Shown here: piece after piece, positions 1 through 12,720 of the stretch
How the letters are laid out: each line of letters begins with the position of its first letter
Position numbering within the stretch: position 1 is the stretch's first letter
Notes under the pieces: model-generated
The model's input: the letters and a program-made list of their open reading frames with translations, nothing else
Database searches by the model: none
Told to the model about the DNA's origin: nothing
Translations under genes and position numbers: made by a program
Assembly (NCBI GenBank): GCA_021613335.1
Contig: JAJTWR010000419.1
Location: forward strand, 202,001-266,000
Source: Whitmania pigra
Lineage: Eukaryota > Annelida > Clitellata > Hirudinida > Haemopidae
DNA: 64,000 nt
Direction: 5' to 3'

Positions 1-735
1 AAAACGTTCTACAAATAGTAGCGCATGCTTCACCCAATCAGTCACAGTCTAAGATGATTTGCATGCATAGTAGTCTAATACTGTCTAAAATAGATTTATT
101 TTTCTTGATTTAACAGTTGGAAACTGATCAATAACGTCATCAAAGTCTGTTTTATCAAGCGTTTCTCTTTCTATACTAAGAAGAGCAAGATCACTGAGAC
201 GATCCTCGATCTTTCATTGATGCATTAAGCCTCATTTTGGCGCCCCTGTATCTTGGCGCCCGGGGATATATGTACCCCCCTTAGCTACGCCTCTGTACCA
301 GATAATCACCAGTCATCGTGAACCATCATCTGAAAATTTTGTACTGAAAGTGTCATTTGTCATAGAAGTTGAATGGCTTGACGCTTGACAATTTGACAAT
401 TTGACACTTAATCAATTCAGAATGAGATCATAATTGCACCAAGTAGTCTTGTGGTAATGGATTTGAAGCTACTGATCTTGACAACAGAAGCCAAAATGCC
501 ATGAAAAATAAAATAAAAAACCTATTAAAAAAAAAAATTTCAAACGTGGCATTCATTCAATAACTCGATTCAAAATGATCAACTTAGGCTGTCATACAAT
601 TTTTATTGTACCGACGAGTTGCCATCAGCAACATTGTCAAATAGACATAAATACCATGAAACAACGCTAAAACTTTCATCTGCAAAAATTTTAATATTCT
701 ACTTTGAATCTATTCATATTAACATTACATTCTCC
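1..735. other. Left-edge intergenic DNA
   Basis: AT-rich sequence upstream of the first PAN-ILEI gene. No coding potential was seen apart from an upstream extension of the first gene's reading frame (from 619), which lacks a signal-peptide look until the methionine at 736. A transposon-end-like segment lies at 230-294. Confidence 0.5.
230..294 (-). mobile_element. hAT-like transposon end (solo fragment)
   Basis: The segment ends at 279-294 in cttagctacgcctctg. Read on the minus strand this is CAGAGGCGTAGCTAAG, the form of many hAT-superfamily terminal inverted repeats. Inside it is a GC-rich stretch with repeated ggcgccc. No matching second end was found in the window, so this is probably a truncated or recombined relic. 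Recognition is by motif only. Confidence 0.35.
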
Positions 736-1826
736 ATGAATATGGCAGTCAGTTATCTTGAGCCTTGCATTATAGTCATAACAATATTATTTGCTCAGCC
801 AAGCAAGTCTGCTCTCTTCAAAAGAGCAACGTTATTTGAAAGCAATGCTTGTTGGTATCCAATGTATAACTATCCGGTAAAGATCTGGCCAAAAGCTGAT
901 AATTTGACATCATACTCAATCACCAAGGAAATGAAAGAATGTAGTTTCTTTTGTCTCCAGGATCCAAAATGCCTGACTTTTCAAGTTGTGCGATTAAATG
1001 ATGGTCGAGGATTCTGCCACATATATCAAAAGTTTGACATTTTAATGAATGTTGATCCAAGCATATGCACATTTTTTGTGAAGAGAGGTTATTATTTTAG
1101 TCGATTTGAATTTTAATTTATAAGTTGAAATGAATTTTGCTTAATGTTTCATTAATCCGTGGTCAATAACTGTGTAGTAATTACATTTATCATGATGCTT
1201 TTAAGTTGAATGTTTTATATTAATCATTTTTCAAGAAAAGCAACTTGATTGCATAATTCGTTGGAACCCCATAAACTACAACACAAAGTACAACATGGAC
1301 GGATTCAGGGTTGAAAAGGCGGACAAATCCTGGTCCATCTACAACAACTCACGTGGCATTCACATCATTGGATTGAACTCAACCACTTGTCAACCTTACA
1401 ACCACAATGTTTTCGATACTGTGGCTTCAGCTAACGAAAGGAACAGATTCACCCTCTCAAGTGACTCTCAAGTTTCAACTGGATCTTTCTTGATCGGGTA
1501 TTCGGTTGGAGATTTTTATCATTCCACTGTTGCTTCCTACCTTTATAACAGGTATAGTGTGCTATATGGAATTTCTGATTCCAATTCTCTGGCTTTCATT
1601 TGCTTCAAAGTCACTCCAATAAAATGTCATTATCAAGGCGTTTGGCTTCCCAATGGATTCGTTACATTCGCGTACGGTAAGATTAAATAACTCCTATTAT
1701 CAAATTATGATTTAATATAGTGAATTTAATTTTAACACAGCTGAAAATAAAGTTTATCCCATTGGTATAGTTACTCCGGACAGTACACCTTTTTTTGAAT
1801 TTTACAAACATGATTATCCAAACTGA
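736..1826 (+). CDS. Secreted PAN/apple + ILEI-domain protein, copy 1
   Basis: Three exons, 736-1087, 1236-1676 and 1741-1826, give 292 residues. Both introns are phase 1 with GT-AG ends (148 and 64 bp). Exon 1 has a hydrophobic signal peptide (residues 1 to about 25) and a six-cysteine module with the core ECSFFCLQDPKC and GFC, resembling PAN/apple domains. Exon 2 has SRGIHIIGLN, a conserved FDT and SLAFICFK, which match the ordered strands of the ILEI/FAM3 (PANDER) domain. The sequons NNS and NST suggest N-glycosylation. The start at 736 is chosen because the signal peptide begins there; 742 is an alternative. Family membership rests on five similar downstream copies. The function is not known; a secreted carbohydrate- or protein-binding role is inference from the two domain types. 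Confidence 0.8.
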
Positions 1827-2603
1827 AACTAATGTACAATTTAATGAACTAGTCTAATTGGATTAGATTATTCTTTGCTTAGATTCAAATGTTAATGTAA
1901 TTAAAGTGAGTCATTAATAATTCATAAGTTGAATGTTATATTGTTGCTTATAATATCATGGAATATAATATCAAAATACGCGTTATAAATAGAATCAATT
2001 AAATATAATTTGTTAGAATAGCCTTTCCATTTATAGGAGTTCACCAATGCTTTCAGTTTTTAGAACGTTGTCACTAAATATATCTGTGGGTTTTTTTGTT
2101 TATTTATTAACCACATTAAAAATATATTTGCAAGAGGAAAAGTTTATTGTTTGTCTTCTCAAAGTCCGAGGAAGATAATATTTGCAATCAAAGAATGAAG
2201 TAAATGCTGTCAAAGTCATCCGTTCGTCACTTTGTAATTATTACGTTTTAATTGGAAATTATTATCATCATCGTCATTAAGATTTTTAACTTTAAAACTT
2301 GTAAATATTTTTTAGATTAACTTTCTTTCAATCAGTGTTTTTTCAAATCATGAACTTTTCTTCTAGAATAATTTATAATCTACTATTGCTTTGCTTATTA
2401 AGATCGGTTGTATAGATAGCTGTTTAGGATGGTAATTTTGATAATTGCTAACCTCTGAGTCAGCATGATTTATTTTCTTCCGCAATTGTAATGTGTAGTT
2501 AAGAATTAAGAATTTTTGTTTTCATATTTTAGATTTTGATGTACTTTCGTTTTTTTTTATATCTAAAACATATATTTGATAGCATGAATATAATTTTGCA
2601 CAG
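1827..2603. other. AT-rich spacer between two candidate terminal exons
   Basis: No ORF or RNA gene was recognised. The stretch separates the terminal exon of copy 1 from a second exon-like segment at 2604. Confidence 0.5.
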
Positions 2604-2695
2604 CTGAAAATAAAGAAACTCCCTTTTTGCCCTTTCTTCCGGATGATGGACAATTTTTATTTTTTCACAGAATATTTACAATAATACAAATCTAG
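2604..2695 (+). other. Second candidate terminal exon for PAN-ILEI copy 1
   Basis: After the acceptor ttttgcacag the sequence ctgaaaataaag repeats the start of the terminal exon at 1741. It stays open for 30 residues in the same phase (GCT GAA AAT AAA ... TAG at 2693-2695). The encoded tail starts AENKETPF, against AENKVYPI in the nearer exon. It may be an alternatively spliced 3' exon of copy 1, or the only remnant of a lost gene copy. The splice-site pattern and phase are seen directly; use is not shown. Confidence 0.5.
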
Positions 2696-3039
2696 ATCTA
2701 AATATCTTGTATATGAATCAGTCTATTTTTCGCAGTCGAGTCTTCAATCACTTTTTATTTCAATGGTTATTTTGGATTGTCTGTTCATGTTTTTGTTTTT
2801 ATTTTGTCTTCTTGGGTCAATAACAAATGTTTAGTCAAAGTGACTCATTACTAATTAAAAAATAATCGTAACATTCGGACATTCTTAGTGATAACCGTGA
2901 AGTTGTAAATGTGTTTTCGTAATTTTTGTTCAAAATATTTAGTAAAGCATGCGATCTGCATCATCATTTTTATGTTAAATCATTTTTATGATGCCGAAAG
3001 TTAAAATTTACAAAAGCCTTAGAAAAAAACTAGGTGGGT

Positions 3040-3200
3040 TTGCTTCAAAAGTTGACCTTCTTGCTTTCCCAGTAATATTCCTGAAGCATTTAAGAATAAT
3101 AATGCCACAGTTTCAAGTTCTACAGCTGTTGAAAGACTGTTCAGTGCAACTGCACAAGTGTTGGCTGCAAATTGGCTGATGGAACTATCGATATACTGAT
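3040..3200 (+). pseudogene. hAT transposase C-terminal relic
   Basis: In one frame the sequence reads SSTAVERLFSATAQVLAANW, the conserved motif of the hAT transposase C-terminal dimerisation domain. A stop follows and there is no upstream transposase frame, so this is a short decayed fragment. Terminal repeats were not located. Confidence 0.65.
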
Positions 3201-4026
3201 TTTTGTTCATTCAAGATTGAAATCAGAAAACAATTTCATGCTAGATGTTATCATGTCATAAATTTTGATCTATAATTGCGGTTATTGATGTGAAATAAAC
3301 ATTTATAACATTGAGTCATTTTGTCTACTGATATTTGAATCAAATAATTTGATGAAATAAATATGCCAAAAATTGGACAGAAAAAGTTATAAAGTAGTTA
3401 TGAAAACTTTAACTATTTGACAACCTTCTTAAAATGGTTGTAACGAATAAATAATAAATTGTAACGAATAGTTTAACTACAATTTTGTAGTTGAAAATTT
3501 AGTTAAAGCTTAACTAAACAAGTTTAGTTAGTGCTTGCTACTGAATGCTACCAATGACATTTGCACACATCTACAAATCTAAGAATGAAAAAAATAAGAT
3601 AAAAATGAAGCAGAATTCCAACCCTGGTATTCTTACCTTCTTCAGATTGCTCAAATGATGCTGTCGTAAAAAGAGTTAAAATAGCGTTTTCATTGACTCA
3701 ACGTGCCGCCATCAACAAGTTCTTCAAATAAATTTAGAACCGACAAAGTTTTTTGAAGTTAAAATTATGAGCTACATAATTTCTGTTCTCTTATTCTAGC
3801 TTGGTTGATAGTTATATCCATAATGTATTTTATTATATTATAAAATATATTCTCCGTGAATATGACAACAATTATAATTTTAATGATTTACATTAATTTT
3901 TGGTATTTTTGTTAAGTTTATTAAAATATTTGGAGTCTTTTTTTGAGGTTGATGTGTTCGACTAAGCAATGCGATGACAATACTTTCTTAGTTGAAGCTG
4001 ATAATATCTAATAGCATATATAATAC

Positions 4027-4088
4027 ATAGTATATACATATTTGTAATATATAGTATATACATATTTGTAATATATAGTATATACATA
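4027..4088. repeat. Short tandem repeat, 24-bp unit
   Basis: About 2.6 copies of a unit close to atagtatatacatatttgta, about 110 bp upstream of the HECT gene start codon. Confidence 0.7.
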
Positions 4089-4195
4089 GCACGAATATTG
4101 AAGACTTAGGCAATCACACGACAATCGAGCCATACTCAACTCTCAGTCTTACAAAGCACTATAAACACGCCATTTATAGCCCCAAACAGTCAAAG

Positions 4196-7051
4196 ATGTC
4201 CTCAAAATTAAAGCTACATTTGATCAACTTGACGCTAAATTTTATGAACAAATTAAACACTTGTCATGAGGCCTCTATTTTGGAATGTCTTGTAGAATCG
4301 ATAGATGAGAAATTGTTGGTGGCTGTGCTAGAATCTGTCAAAAGTATCTTGCAGGTTAACGCTAATGAACTGCTTTCTCATAATTTACTCGTCTTAATAT
4401 TTTCTACTCTCAAGTGGGAAAAATTGGTGATTGAGCCTCAATTATTACTAAACGTAAGGAACCTGATTTATGCCATCTATGAACACGATTCTCTGATAAC
4501 GTCTTTTATAAACTTGGGAATCGGATGTGTTCTAGCCAAAATTATGGAAAAAGAGGTTGAAAGTCAACAAAACATTATTGCCAGGACTGAAACCGAAAAC
4601 ATAATGACTTGCCATATCATTGCTCTGTTCCTTCCACCTATTGATGACAGATATTGGTATGAGGACATACGCAAGATTTCCAAAAAAATTTTATCAGAAG
4701 GCTCGGTTAATGTTAATAATACTAAATTCGTGAAAGATACCTTTCCAATTCTGTATTCCTTTTGCCAGTTGCCCGAGTGCCCGATTGACAATCTGGTTCT
4801 CCTACTAAAGATGATATGCTTTGCGATTGATAAGAAATTTCTAGAAGATCTTATACCAATAGATGAACTTCTGATCTTTGTAAAAAAATTGATGACAGGT
4901 ATCCCAATAAGCAATGACAAAATATTAATTGGTTTTGTAATCCTCGACGAAATGGAAAAATACCGCGACGTTTTCCAAAAGTTTGGCTCAACTCAGCTGC
5001 TGAAATCAATACCCCAGGTTGCCAATTTGCTAATGTCAGAAAAACGATTTGAATGGATATGGTTAACTAATTATAATATGATTCCACAATGGCTGAAGAA
5101 AGAAACGATATCAAAGTACCAAGGCAGTGATAAATGCCTAGCGACTCAAATTGGGGATATTGATGCTTTAGTGAGAGATATACTATCAGAAAATGAATAT
5201 GAAAACCAAAGAGCTTTGGATAACAATTACTGTCGACTCAAAAGTCATTTACAGATAATTTTAAATCTGCGGAATTCCTCGAGTCACAAGGGTAAACTGA
5301 GCATAAGTTCAGAAGGGGTTGAGAAGTTCAGGGCTCTAGTTACTTTAGTCGTAAGCACTGTAGATGCAATCTTCGTCAATAATGACTTCATCACCATTCA
5401 TCCAGATCTCCATGTCTTGGATGACTACCTACACGTCCCCAAAAGCCCTATGGACATCAGGCTGGGTCTGAACAAATCTTCATCGTTCGACAGAGTACTT
5501 GGACCGTCAAAGTCAAAAGAGAAGCTGTTTTCTAATCCCCTGCTCCGAGCTCTGAGACTGCTGTCAATCTTCTACGAAGTTAATGAAAACTGGGCAATCT
5601 TGTTTGGATATCTGTCTACAGATAGACTTATCGATGGGAGTTGTTATATTAGCAATGTTTTAGAAGAGGCCGTGAATAACATAAGAAACAGAAAACTGTG
5701 CAGATTTTACAAGGTTCCTAAGTCTATCATCAGATTTGCAAAATCTTATCCTTTTTTGCTCTCGATAGAAAATCGCAGGTTTTTATGTAAATCGCTTATC
5801 AAGGACATGTTAATACGATTCAAGAGACACGATTATATTGAAACCATCATTACAGTAAGACGACGCATTCTCAACTGGGCCGTTGACGGATTAGACATAA
5901 CTTCCAGCGAATTCTTTAAGAATTGGATGTTTATTTTTTCTGGGGAGATTGGCTCCGGATACGGGCCGACTAAAGAGTTCTATTCGGAATTCTCAAAAGA
6001 TTGCCAGAATTATGAATACGACCTGTGGCATGGAGAGCCGTGCAAAAGTCAAAAAGATGGTGACGGTATTTTGTATGTTAATTCACCGCTTGGATTGTTC
6101 CCATCGCCGAAACCATCGCGTAACCTTAGGGCAAAGGACTGCCTATTCGCCATAGGAAAGGTAATGGCAAAATCTATTATAGACGACCATAGGATGGATA
6201 TCAAATTCAGTAACGCATTTTACAAATGTTTGTTCAGGAGTAATTTTGAAAATCAGCAACTCTCGCTCGCAGATTTCAAGTACGTGATGCCATCAATTTA
6301 TAAATTTCTCGAAAGTCTCGTTGATGCCTTGAGAGAAAAATGGAGCATCGAGAGCAATGAAACACTTTCGGTTGAAGAGAAAGTGCAGACCATGTCCAAA
6401 ATAGAGTGCGATGGTTGTTCTTTTGAAGATCTCTGCGTGAATTTCACGCTTCCAGGTTATCCAGACGTCGAGATGGAGGAGGGTGGAAGCGAAGTATTAT
6501 TAAGCATTGACAACCTGGAAAAGTATCTAAAGTTGCTCACCTGGTGGGTGTTGTACAAGAACCCCCAGAACAGCATAAAAGAAGTTAGTCGTGGATTTGA
6601 TCATATTCTAGGTCACCTTTGCAGGAACATCCCTCCTTTCATGGAACTGCTTTATCCTCACGAATACGATCAAATATTTTGCGGTCTGATTAAAGAACAA
6701 TGGACCGTGGAGTATCTGAAAAATAACTCCGTCCTTGATAAAATCAACCCAGACTCACCTGTAGTTCAGTACCTATTCGAAGTTCTCTCATCGCTATCTG
6801 CGAGCGATCAAAGAAGTTTTCTGCAATTCACCATAAGCACACCAAGATTGCCAGTTGGGGGTTTGGCTGCCCTGGAACCAAAACTCACCATAGTGCGTAA
6901 ATGGGTTGATGAAAACCCTGACGACTATCTGCCTTCAGCTGCGACTTGCTCAAACACTTTATTAATTACAGAGTACAGCACTAAAAAAGCTCTTGAAGAA
7001 AAATTGCTTTTGGCGATTACAGAAGGTGCAAACTCGTTCCAGTTATGTTAA
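4196..7051 (+). CDS. TRIP12-like HECT E3 ubiquitin ligase, intronless (retrogene)
   Basis: One open frame of 951 residues without introns, in a region where genes have many introns. The C-terminal part (about residue 575 on) is a HECT domain: GEIGSGYGPTKEFYSEFSKD, then GLF, then RLPVGGLAALEPKLTIVRKW, and the catalytic site LPSAATCSNTL. The active cysteine is residue 918 (codon 6947-6949), 33 residues before the C-terminus, the same spacing as in TRIP12. The segment before the HECT domain (about 510-570) also aligns with TRIP12. The N-terminal half is leucine-rich and helical and could correspond to the ARM-like region; no WWE domain is clear. TRIP12 transfers ubiquitin to nuclear substrates, but this copy is much shorter (family about 2000 residues). 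An AATAAA signal is at 7167. The lack of introns suggests reverse-transcribed origin; the long open frame suggests it is still used. Confidence 0.85.
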   Translation: MSSKLKLHLINLTLNFMNKLNTCHEASILECLVESIDEKLLVAVLESVKSILQVNANELLSHNLLVLIFSTLKWEKLVIEPQLLLNVRNLIYAIYEHDSLITSFINLGIGCVLAKIMEKEVESQQNIIARTETENIMTCHIIALFLPPIDDRYWYEDIRKISKKILSEGSVNVNNTKFVKDTFPILYSFCQLPECPIDNLVLLLKMICFAIDKKFLEDLIPIDELLIFVKKLMTGIPISNDKILIGFVILDEMEKYRDVFQKFGSTQLLKSIPQVANLLMSEKRFEWIWLTNYNMIPQWLKKETISKYQGSDKCLATQIGDIDALVRDILSENEYENQRALDNNYCRLKSHLQIILNLRNSSSHKGKLSISSEGVEKFRALVTLVVSTVDAIFVNNDFITIHPDLHVLDDYLHVPKSPMDIRLGLNKSSSFDRVLGPSKSKEKLFSNPLLRALRLLSIFYEVNENWAILFGYLSTDRLIDGSCYISNVLEEAVNNIRNRKLCRFYKVPKSIIRFAKSYPFLLSIENRRFLCKSLIKDMLIRFKRHDYIETIITVRRRILNWAVDGLDITSSEFFKNWMFIFSGEIGSGYGPTKEFYSEFSKDCQNYEYDLWHGEPCKSQKDGDGILYVNSPLGLFPSPKPSRNLRAKDCLFAIGKVMAKSIIDDHRMDIKFSNAFYKCLFRSNFENQQLSLADFKYVMPSIYKFLESLVDALREKWSIESNETLSVEEKVQTMSKIECDGCSFEDLCVNFTLPGYPDVEMEEGGSEVLLSIDNLEKYLKLLTWWVLYKNPQNSIKEVSRGFDHILGHLCRNIPPFMELLYPHEYDQIFCGLIKEQWTVEYLKNNSVLDKINPDSPVVQYLFEVLSSLSASDQRSFLQFTISTPRLPVGGLAALEPKLTIVRKWVDENPDDYLPSAATCSNTLLITEYSTKKALEEKLLLAITEGANSFQLC

Positions 7052-9130
7052 GAAGCATGATCTTTTTAAGTTTAAGATATTAATTTAAGGTAGTCTTATT
7101 AATGTGTTCAGCTAAAATGTAAAATTATGCTAAAAAAATATGCTAAAATGTATTTCATTGGATGACAATAAAAATAAATGTTTTTATCTTGGTTAAAAAG
7201 GTTTTAAAATTTTATTACGGGCCCGATTGAATTGTCTGCGACGAATTGTCGTAGCATCAGATTGATTTATTGAGTACCTCGATGACAAAGCTGATTTTAA
7301 AAGGCATCTGAATGAGTGAACTTATTCAAATAATGTTAGCTAAATAAATGTTTGGACAAATAACATTATGAATGAAATTTTTTTCTAGGCATTTTAAACG
7401 ACGTTTCTCATACTGGTAAAAAAAAAATTGATTTTCAAAAATTTCCAAATACAGTCAAATCTCGTTACTATGCCACCTGTCGGGACCGAGCAAGTGGCGT
7501 AGTATCGAGAGTGGCATAGTACCGTATGTCCATTACGAGCTTTGAAAATGAAATGACTACAAAAGTCAAAGAAACTGGTGATGTTTTGACTCCATTTAAT
7601 TCAAATAAAATTTTATAGAAAATTCCAGGAAAACCCGGTAAAGCCTTTCTTCATTTTTAGGTTTATTATTCTCAGTTTTCTGACAATTGCGACAATTTGG
7701 GGGCTGCGGCAATTTCCTGTGAGTAATTTGATGGCTTTTAAATAGTTTAACAAATAAAGCATTGTTGTAAATGTCAAACTTTTGAAAATATCTGCTTAGT
7801 GTAAAAGTGATGCGAGTTAAGAAAGAAAATGCATTTCCTACGTTTGTTCATAAATTATTGTGAAATTTGGATTTGAAACTAATTATATTATTCGTACTGA
7901 AACTGTCCTGGTAACCTTCCTTAAAATGTCATCGCTATTGTTCTGACTTGTTGCCGCCGACAGCATTGTGAAATAAATTCAAATCCCACAACATAATATT
8001 TGCAAAGGCAGAATCGGCATCATTCCATCATATGAAACTCTGAGTCATTGTTACAGAGTAACTTTATTATGAATATTATGCAACTACCTAATAATAAAAT
8101 ATAAAATTTATTATTTGTACAAATTTTAATTATAAATTATTAAATAATATCTAAACAATTCATAATCGCCAATTGCTAATTTTTTCAACCTAGTGACACT
8201 AATAGTGATCACCACTAGTGCTGTAACATATTACACATATTATCATATATTTTCATAATGTAGAAATTCGTTTGAAAATTTCGATTAAATGGCATGCTTA
8301 ATATTTGTTTTATTAAAACAACTTTAATTCTTAGAGTTGCCAACTAACCAAATGTCATATTTAGATATTTTTCCATGGCCAATCTTTTACTATCAAAAAC
8401 AAGAATAAATAAAAAAAAGTTGTAAAAGATAAAAATTTAAATTTGTATTTTTTAGGAACATTTTAAGAATTTGCTAACAAAAAAATATCTTTTATTTTTA
8501 TAATTTAGAACGTTTTAAATATTTAGTGACTATAATGCTTGTTGATTAGTTATTTATAAAATATGTTGATGAGAATAATTTTAACACGTAACGTAAAGCA
8601 ATTTCGTTACAAATATTGCATTAAAAATACAAATTTAAAGCATTTTCAAACAGCATTTTGATTTAAACATTACATAATGCTCATAAATCTAAGCAAATAT
8701 TGACAAATGGAGTAAAGCTTGCACTTATTACGTGGCATTTGTCTTAAATAGTCTTAAAATGGTTGAATTTGAAATCCAGAAGAAAAGTCTTTTTTCAAAT
8801 TGTTCAAAATCGCCACTTTCCTAGAATTCCAGTAATTTTTCCAGGAGACTGGACGAAGTTGGGGAGGAAAAAATTGTCAGTTCGTTTATTGTTTTAATCT
8901 GCTCGCAATTAAACTGAAAGCAAACAGAAAGGTTTCTTAATGCAATTGCACCAAGAATTAGCCATAGTTCCATGTAAATCTAACCTTGGTAAATAATCTT
9001 TTTTTTTTTGAAAGACTATAAAACGGCTGATAACTAAAACGAATTTAATTCTACATTATCTGGTGGAATCTTGGAATTCTTAATTTTCTAATTAAAGAAA
9101 TGAAGAATTCTTCATTTTCTAATTAAAGAA
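7052..9130. other. AT-rich intergenic region
   Basis: Two kilobases without a supported gene. It contains the polyadenylation signal of the HECT gene and a pogo-like inverted repeat at 7461-7522. Confidence 0.5.
7451..7522. repeat. Inverted repeat resembling a pogo/Tigger transposon end
   Basis: acagtcaaatctcgttacta begins the segment. The arm ctcgttactatgccac (7461-7476) is complementary to gtggcgtagtatcgag (7494-7509) in 14 of 16 positions, and a third copy, gtggcatagtac, follows at 7511-7522. Pogo-type transposons often start with CAGTC(G/A)AANCTCGTTA. No transposase is nearby, so this is at most a small non-autonomous relic. Confidence 0.4.
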
Positions 9131-10576
<1,446 letters not shown>

Positions 10577-11373
10577 GGTGCTTTGTAAGATTTTAAGCTG
10601 ATGAGGTGTTAATATTTTCTTGAAAATGTTTTCTATTGCCTTAAAATGGCTCCGTAAATGGAGCCTATTGTTGCAAATGTCAACATTTTGAATATAGCTA
10701 CTTGGTCTAATAATAATGCGAAGATGTAAAACTTAAAACTATTTTGATTCTTTGTTTAAAATGTTGTGAATTGATGTCAATCAGCGCCAACATTAAGTTG
10801 CTTCAAATTTCGTGAGTTTTACATCTGCGATGATCAAAATGTATATTATTTTCATTTATTATTTAATAGAACAAATATTTAATTATCGATTTAAAATATT
10901 TATAAAGACGATTATTTTTTATAGATGATGTGATAACATGAACTTATCGTAAAATATAAAATGTTAAAGTATATAAATTGCTTAACGCGATAATATTCTG
11001 TAAATTTTTTTGAGGTTTCGTATTTATACCTCAAAATAAAATTTAAATTTTTTATTGTGCATTTATTCCAAGATTGACATCAAAGGACCTGCCTAGCAGA
11101 CTGCAATTTTGCTTTATCGTAATATCGACAAAACATTTCTTCAAGAAAGGTTTCTGCTCATTAAGATCCACAATTAGCTGTCCATCCAGGTGAAGGGAAA
11201 TTACGGTTTTTTGTACTTTTGACTCGATGGAGAATAAGAACTTTCTGTCCAAGTTAACAACTTATTTTGCGGTTTCATTTTCCAGATTTCAACGTTCCTG
11301 GTTTAGGAATACTGTTTCAACATTTTAACCAATTTTATTTTGAAATTTAATCTGATTTATTTAACTGCTAAAG
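10577..11373. other. Intergenic region
   Basis: AT-rich spacer between copies 2 and 3; no gene or recognisable repeat was seen. Confidence 0.5.
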
Positions 11374-12720
11374 ATGAGATATTTCTTTGAAATCTTATTA
11401 TTGAGTTTTATCGAGATGTCCACTCAGTCGACCAAAACTATTTTCTTCAAAAAAATGTCTCTCGATGGTTTCAATACCTGCATTTACGAGGTACCTAGCA
11501 CTCCCGTGAAGACCTGGGCATCAATAGATAGCTTGACTTCAGCTGCTTTTACTAGGCACGTGAAAGAATGCTGTTTCTACTGTCTCCAGGATCCCTATTG
11601 CAAGTACTACCAGATTGTCAGACTAAACAATACCAAAGGATTCTGCTACATCTACAATAAAATAAAAACTGTAACTTTTATGGATAATTATGCTTGTAAA
11701 AGTTTCATAAAGACAGGTTGGTTGGAGCTAACTATTATTTTTTTTAAATCACAACGCATAAGTTAGGAAATCTAATCCCGGTCGCGTAAAGGCAATGTTT
11801 TTGAGATTGCTAAAGATATACTGAGATGTAGGTTTGTGCCTCCAATAGAATGGACGTTCGAAATTTATTTAAATCCAAATAGATGTTTTTATAAAAATAA
11901 CATTAAGGCCTATTAATTCAATTAATTTGGACATCATCGTATATTTAATTAAACTACATCGTATATTTTATAACTGTTTCAGAAAAGAATTGGGATTGCA
12001 GCTTGCAATGGAATCCCATAAATTTCAGATCGACCACTAACATGGTCGGATACAGGGTTAAAAAGATGGACAATTCATGGGCCATCTACAACAATTCTCG
12101 GGGTATTCACATCCTGGAATTGAATGCAGCAACTTGCCTCCCCAAAAAGCTCAGCATTTTCGACACCGGAAATTCGAATACCTCGGAGCAATCGAGATTT
12201 ATCAATTACATGGACCTGGAAATGCCAAACGGTACCCAAATAATTGGGTACACCGTTGGAAATTTTTTTGATGTTAAGATGAAGAGCTACTTTTTGCAAA
12301 GACTCCAAATCACTTATGATGTCACCTACAGATTTTCTTTGGCTTTTATTTGCTACAAGGAAGGATCCATTTCATGCCAGTACCAAAAAACCATAACTAG
12401 CAAAGGATATGGTTATCTGGCATTTGTTCCAGGTTGGTTATTACAAACCGTGGTGGATTTTCAGCTAACATGATGAACTGATAATATCACAACGCAATGA
12501 TTAATTAGTTTACTAAGACAGTATTGCTAATATCGAATTAAAAATGATTTCTCAAATGATTTAGTAAACTACTCAAACTTTTATTCACTTTTGTTTTGAA
12601 TTTAAATTGGTTGTTATTCTGATAATTTGAAACATTTCAGGTGAAGGCGAGGCTCCCTTTGCTTTTTTCCAACAATCGATTGGTACACAATATTTTTTCA
12701 TGATGTTACGCATAAAATGA
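11374..12720 (+). CDS. Secreted PAN/apple + ILEI-domain protein, copy 3
   Basis: Exons 11374-11716, 11983-12432 and 12641-12720 join in phase 1 to give 290 residues. The signal peptide (about 1-21) is followed by ECCFYCLQDPYC and GFCYIY of the PAN-like module. The ILEI part has WDCSLQWNP, SRGIHILELN, NGTQIIGYTVGN and SLAFICYKEG. The short third exon starts GEGEAPF. Exon 1 has the same length (343 bp) as copy 6, and the terminal exon also matches copy 6 in length (80 bp) and start, so copies 3 and 6 look like the closest pair in structure. The function is unknown beyond secretion and domain type. Confidence 0.8.

Noticed and set aside
12075..12308. Minus-strand ORFs opposite ILEI exons (also 26319-26642)
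   Set aside because: Shadows of the conserved + strand exons; they recur at the same place because the sense exons are conserved.
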